Origin: Candidatus Bacteroides merdipullorum
GTDB taxonomy: Bacteria > Bacteroidota > Bacteroidia > Bacteroidales > Bacteroidaceae
Assembly (NCBI GenBank): GCA_019116045.1
Contig: DXCK01000094.1
Span: forward strand, 1 to 45,860
Length of the DNA: 45,860 nt
Reading direction: 5' to 3'
Of the stretch, positions 43,582 to 45,860 are shown piece after piece (within the stretch, counting starts at the first letter, position 1; each line of letters starts with the position of its first letter). The notes beneath the pieces are model-generated. The model had not been told where the DNA came from, ran no database searches, and worked only from the letters and a program-made list of their open reading frames with translations. A program made the position numbers and the translations under genes.

Positions 43582-44280
43582 ATGAGTAAACTGACAAAAA
43601 AACAAAAGTTGGCTGCTGAGAAAATTGAAGCAGGGAAAGCATACTCTCTCAAAGAGGCTTCTCAACTGGTGAAGGACATCACCTTTACCAAGTTTGACGC
43701 TTCTGTGGATATCGACGTACGCTTGGGCATTGACCCGCGCAAATCCAATCAGATGGTGAGAGGTGTCGTATCACTGCCTCACGGCACTGGCAAGGTGACG
43801 CGCGTCTTGGTGTTGTGTACACCCGATGCTGAAGTTGCTGCTAAGGAAGCTGGCGCTGACTATGTAGGTCTTGACGAGTATATCGAAAAGATCAAAGGTG
43901 GATGGACGGATGTTGATGTGATTATCACGATGCCGTCTATCATGGGTAAGATTGGTGCCCTCGGACGCATCCTCGGTCCTCGTGGATTGATGCCTAACCC
44001 GAAGAGCGGCACTGTGACTATGGATGTTGCTAAGGCTGTGAAGGAAGTTAAGCAAGGTAAGATTGACTTCAAGGTGGACAAGAGTGGTATCGTTCATACT
44101 TCTATCGGTAAGGTATCGTTCAATGCCGACCAAATCCGTGACAACGCGAAGGAATTCATCGCTACATTGATCAAATTGAAACCTACTGCAGCTAAGGGTA
44201 CATATATTAAGAGCATTTATCTTTCTAGTACAATGAGTGCGGGTATCAAGATTGACCCGAAATCAGTGGAAGAAATCTAA
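43582..44280 (+). CDS. rplA: ribosomal protein uL1
   Basis: Stalk protein of 232 aa with the L1 signatures [39 protein letters not shown] and a C-terminal [11 protein letters not shown]. In other bacteria L1 represses translation of its own rplK-rplA mRNA; a binding site was not identified here. It is 15 bp upstream of rplJ. Confidence 0.97.
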   Translation: MSKLTKKQKLAAEKIEAGKAYSLKEASQLVKDITFTKFDASVDIDVRLGIDPRKSNQMVRGVVSLPHGTGKVTRVLVLCTPDAEVAAKEAGADYVGLDEYIEKIKGGWTDVDVIITMPSIMGKIGALGRILGPRGLMPNPKSGTVTMDVAKAVKEVKQGKIDFKVDKSGIVHTSIGKVSFNADQIRDNAKEFIATLIKLKPTAAKGTYIKSIYLSSTMSAGIKIDPKSVEEI

Positions 44281-44295
44281 TAAAACGGACGAATA

Positions 44296-44817
44296 ATGAG
44301 AAAGGAAGATAAAAGTAAAGTTATAGAGCAAATAGCTGCTACCGTAAAGGAATACGGTCACTTCTACTTGGTGGATACGACAGCCATGAATGCGGCTGCA
44401 ACCAGCGCATTGCGTGCTGCCTGCTTCAAGGCTGACATCAAGCTGATGGTAGTGAAGAACACTTTGCTGCAAAAGGCTTTGGAGACCTTGGAAGGTGACT
44501 ATTCTCCGCTTTATGGTTGTCTGAAGGGAACAACGGCTGTGATGTTTTCCAATGTGGCAAACGCACCGGCCAAGTTGATCAAGGACAAATCCAAAGACGG
44601 TATTCCCGGCCTGAAGGCTGCGTATGCGGAAGAAGGTTTCTATGTTGGCGCAGACCAATTGGATGCCCTCGTAGCTATCAAGAGCAAGAACGAAGTTATT
44701 GCCGAAATCGTTGCATTGCTGCAATCTCCGGCCAAGAATGTTATTTCTGCTCTGCAATCTGGTGGTAACACCCTTCACGGAGTCCTCAAGACTCTTGGTG
44801 AACGTACTGAAGCGTAA
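44296..44817 (+). CDS. rplJ: ribosomal protein uL10
   Basis: 173-aa protein that anchors L7/L12 dimers to the ribosome. It has the N-terminal RNA-binding domain (KSKVIEQIAATVKEYGHFYLVD; FKADIKLMVVKNTLLQKAL) and the C-terminal helix that holds bL12 (VISALQSGGNTLHGVLKTL). It is followed after 80 bp by rplL. Confidence 0.96.
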   Translation: MRKEDKSKVIEQIAATVKEYGHFYLVDTTAMNAAATSALRAACFKADIKLMVVKNTLLQKALETLEGDYSPLYGCLKGTTAVMFSNVANAPAKLIKDKSKDGIPGLKAAYAEEGFYVGADQLDALVAIKSKNEVIAEIVALLQSPAKNVISALQSGGNTLHGVLKTLGERTEA

Positions 44818-44897
44818 GTTTCATCGACGGATTCTTGAAACGGAATCTACAACCCAAACAAATTATTTAGTATTAAAACAATTAAATTCATACAAAA

Positions 44898-45275
44898 ATG
44901 GCAGATTTGAAAGCTTTTGCAGAACAATTAGTTAACTTGACAGTTAAGGAAGTTAATGAACTTGCTACAATCTTGAAGGAAGAATATGGTATTGAACCTG
45001 CTGCTGCAGCTGTTGCAGTTGCTGCTGGTCCCGCTGCCGGTGGTGCCGCTGCTGCTGAAGAGAAGACTTCTTTCGATGTAGTTTTGAAGAGCGCTGGTGC
45101 AGCTAAACTTCAGGTCGTTAAGGCTGTGAAGGAAGCTTGCGGTCTTGGCTTGAAAGAGGCTAAGGATTTGGTAGACGGTGCTCCCAGCACTGTGAAGGAA
45201 GGTTTGGCTAAGGACGAAGCAGAATCATTGAAGAAAACACTGGAAGAAGCTGGAGCTGAAGTTGAACTTAAATAA
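44898..45275 (+). CDS. rplL: ribosomal protein bL12 (L7/L12)
   Basis: Stalk protein of 125 aa, recruiting translational GTPases. It has the N-terminal dimerisation helices ([19 protein letters not shown]), the Ala/Gly-rich hinge (about 35-53) and the C-terminal globular domain with [20 protein letters not shown] and [13 protein letters not shown] terminator-like hairpin separates it from rpoB. Confidence 0.97.
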   Translation: MADLKAFAEQLVNLTVKEVNELATILKEEYGIEPAAAAVAVAAGPAAGGAAAAEEKTSFDVVLKSAGAAKLQVVKAVKEACGLGLKEAKDLVDGAPSTVKEGLAKDEAESLKKTLEEAGAEVELK

Positions 45276-45300
45276 CATTTGCCTGTAAATCAGGTCAGTC

Positions 45301-45339
45301 GGTTAGGAACCCTTGGCTTAAAGGGTTCTTAACCTTTTT
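45301..45339 (+). terminator. intrinsic attenuator between rplL and rpoB
   Basis: GGTTAGGAACCCTT (45301-45314) pairs with AAGGGTTCTTAACC (45321-45334) over 14 bp with one G-U pair and a 6-nt loop, followed by five Ts (45335-45339). It lies 25 bp after the rplL stop and 42 bp before rpoB, so it probably lets only part of the transcripts reach rpoB, as known for E. coli. Confidence 0.88.
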
Positions 45340-45381
45340 GTGCTTATAGTTAAAATTCACTTCTACAAATCCATTTCCCAG

Positions 45382-45860
45382 ATGTCTTCAACTATTGTAA
45401 ATCAAAGAGTTAATTTCGCTTCCACGAAAAACCCGCTTACTTATCCGGATTTCCTGGAAGTACAATTGAAGTCATTCAAAGACTTTCTACAACTGGATAC
45501 TCCGCCCGAGAAACGTAAGAACGAGGGATTGTATAAAGTATTTGCTGAGAACTTCCCCATAGCCGATACAAGAAATAATTTTGTCCTTGAATTTTTGGAC
45601 TATTATATTGATCCGCCGCGTTATAGCATCGATGAATGTATAGAGCGGGGGCTCACTTACAGTGTTCCTTTGAAGGCCAAATTGAAATTGTATTGTACCG
45701 ACCCTGATCACGAGGATTTCGATACGGTGATTCAGGATGTGTTCTTGGGGCCTATCCCGTATATGACGGAGAAAGCCACATTTGTGATTAATGGAGCAGA
45801 GCGCGTAGTCGTTTCACAGTTGCACCGTTCTCCGGGCGTCTTCTTCGGTCAGAGCGTGCA
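45382..45860 (+). CDS. rpoB: RNA polymerase beta subunit, 5' part only
   Basis: The first ~159 codons of rpoB; the gene runs off the right edge of the window. From ATG 45382 the protein reads [17 protein letters not shown], then [36 protein letters not shown] and [17 protein letters not shown], the last being the conserved beta-subunit segment near the rifampicin N-terminal cluster. It follows the rplL attenuator. Confidence 0.97.
   Translation, partial: MSSTIVNQRVNFASTKNPLTYPDFLEVQLKSFKDFLQLDTPPEKRKNEGLYKVFAENFPIADTRNNFVLEFLDYYIDPPRYSIDECIERGLTYSVPLKAKLKLYCTDPDHEDFDTVIQDVFLGPIPYMTEKATFVINGAERVVVSQLHRSPGVFFGQSV

Overview
The window looks like chromosomal DNA from a gut-type Bacteroidales, probably Bacteroidaceae. 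Evidence: two GH92 enzymes beside GH130, GH43, GH78 and GH106 genes; a Bacteroides-type L-rhamnose operon; -7 boxes of the form TAnnTTTG, three of them exactly 19 bp downstream of a TTTG -33 box; almost no Shine-Dalgarno sequences; and the order rpsU-xerC-hpf-tRNAs-tuf-tRNA-secE-nusG-rplKAJL-rpoB. Species is not resolved. The glycan-degradation half is visibly richer in G+C than the translation genes at the right end.

Layout. (1) 94-13717, + strand: seven exported carbohydrate-active enzymes in a row (sialate O-acetylesterase-like, GH92, GH92, GH130, GH43, SGNH esterase, GH78 rhamnosidase). This is probably the downstream part of a polysaccharide utilisation locus; no SusC/SusD pair lies in the window. 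A bidirectional terminator, tRNA-Ser(CGA) and a small outer-membrane beta-barrel gene follow. (2) 14684-17149: priA. (3) 17324-26403, - strand: rhaB, rhaA, rhaT, rhaD, a GH106 rhamnosidase lipoprotein, then an AraC-family regulator. (4) 26888-37186: low-molecular-weight phosphatase, an unknown membrane protein, a 7TM-HD phosphohydrolase, gltX, waaA, a gamma-carbonic-anhydrase-like protein, a Xaa-Pro aminopeptidase and a secreted calcineurin-like phosphoesterase. (5) 37222-38945: a gene remnant with two in-frame stops, then a fosmidomycin-resistance-type MFS exporter. (6) 39038 to the right edge: the conserved translation/transcription cluster, ending inside rpoB.

How the parts fit. The secreted enzymes would deacetylate and trim a glycan carrying alpha-mannose, a beta-mannoside and alpha-L-rhamnose. 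Freed L-rhamnose would enter through RhaT and be converted by RhaA, RhaB and RhaD to dihydroxyacetone phosphate and L-lactaldehyde; no lactaldehyde reductase or oxidase is seen here.

The most unusual feature is a GC-rich element with a 22-bp period in three non-coding gaps: upstream of the SGNH-GH78 pair (9545-9610), of GH106 (21566-21675) and of rhaB (26471-26536). All three end 54-67 bp before the next start codon and have the same polarity relative to that gene, and all three downstream units concern rhamnose. The arrays could be regulatory sites, RNA leader elements or a dispersed repeat family; sequence alone cannot decide.
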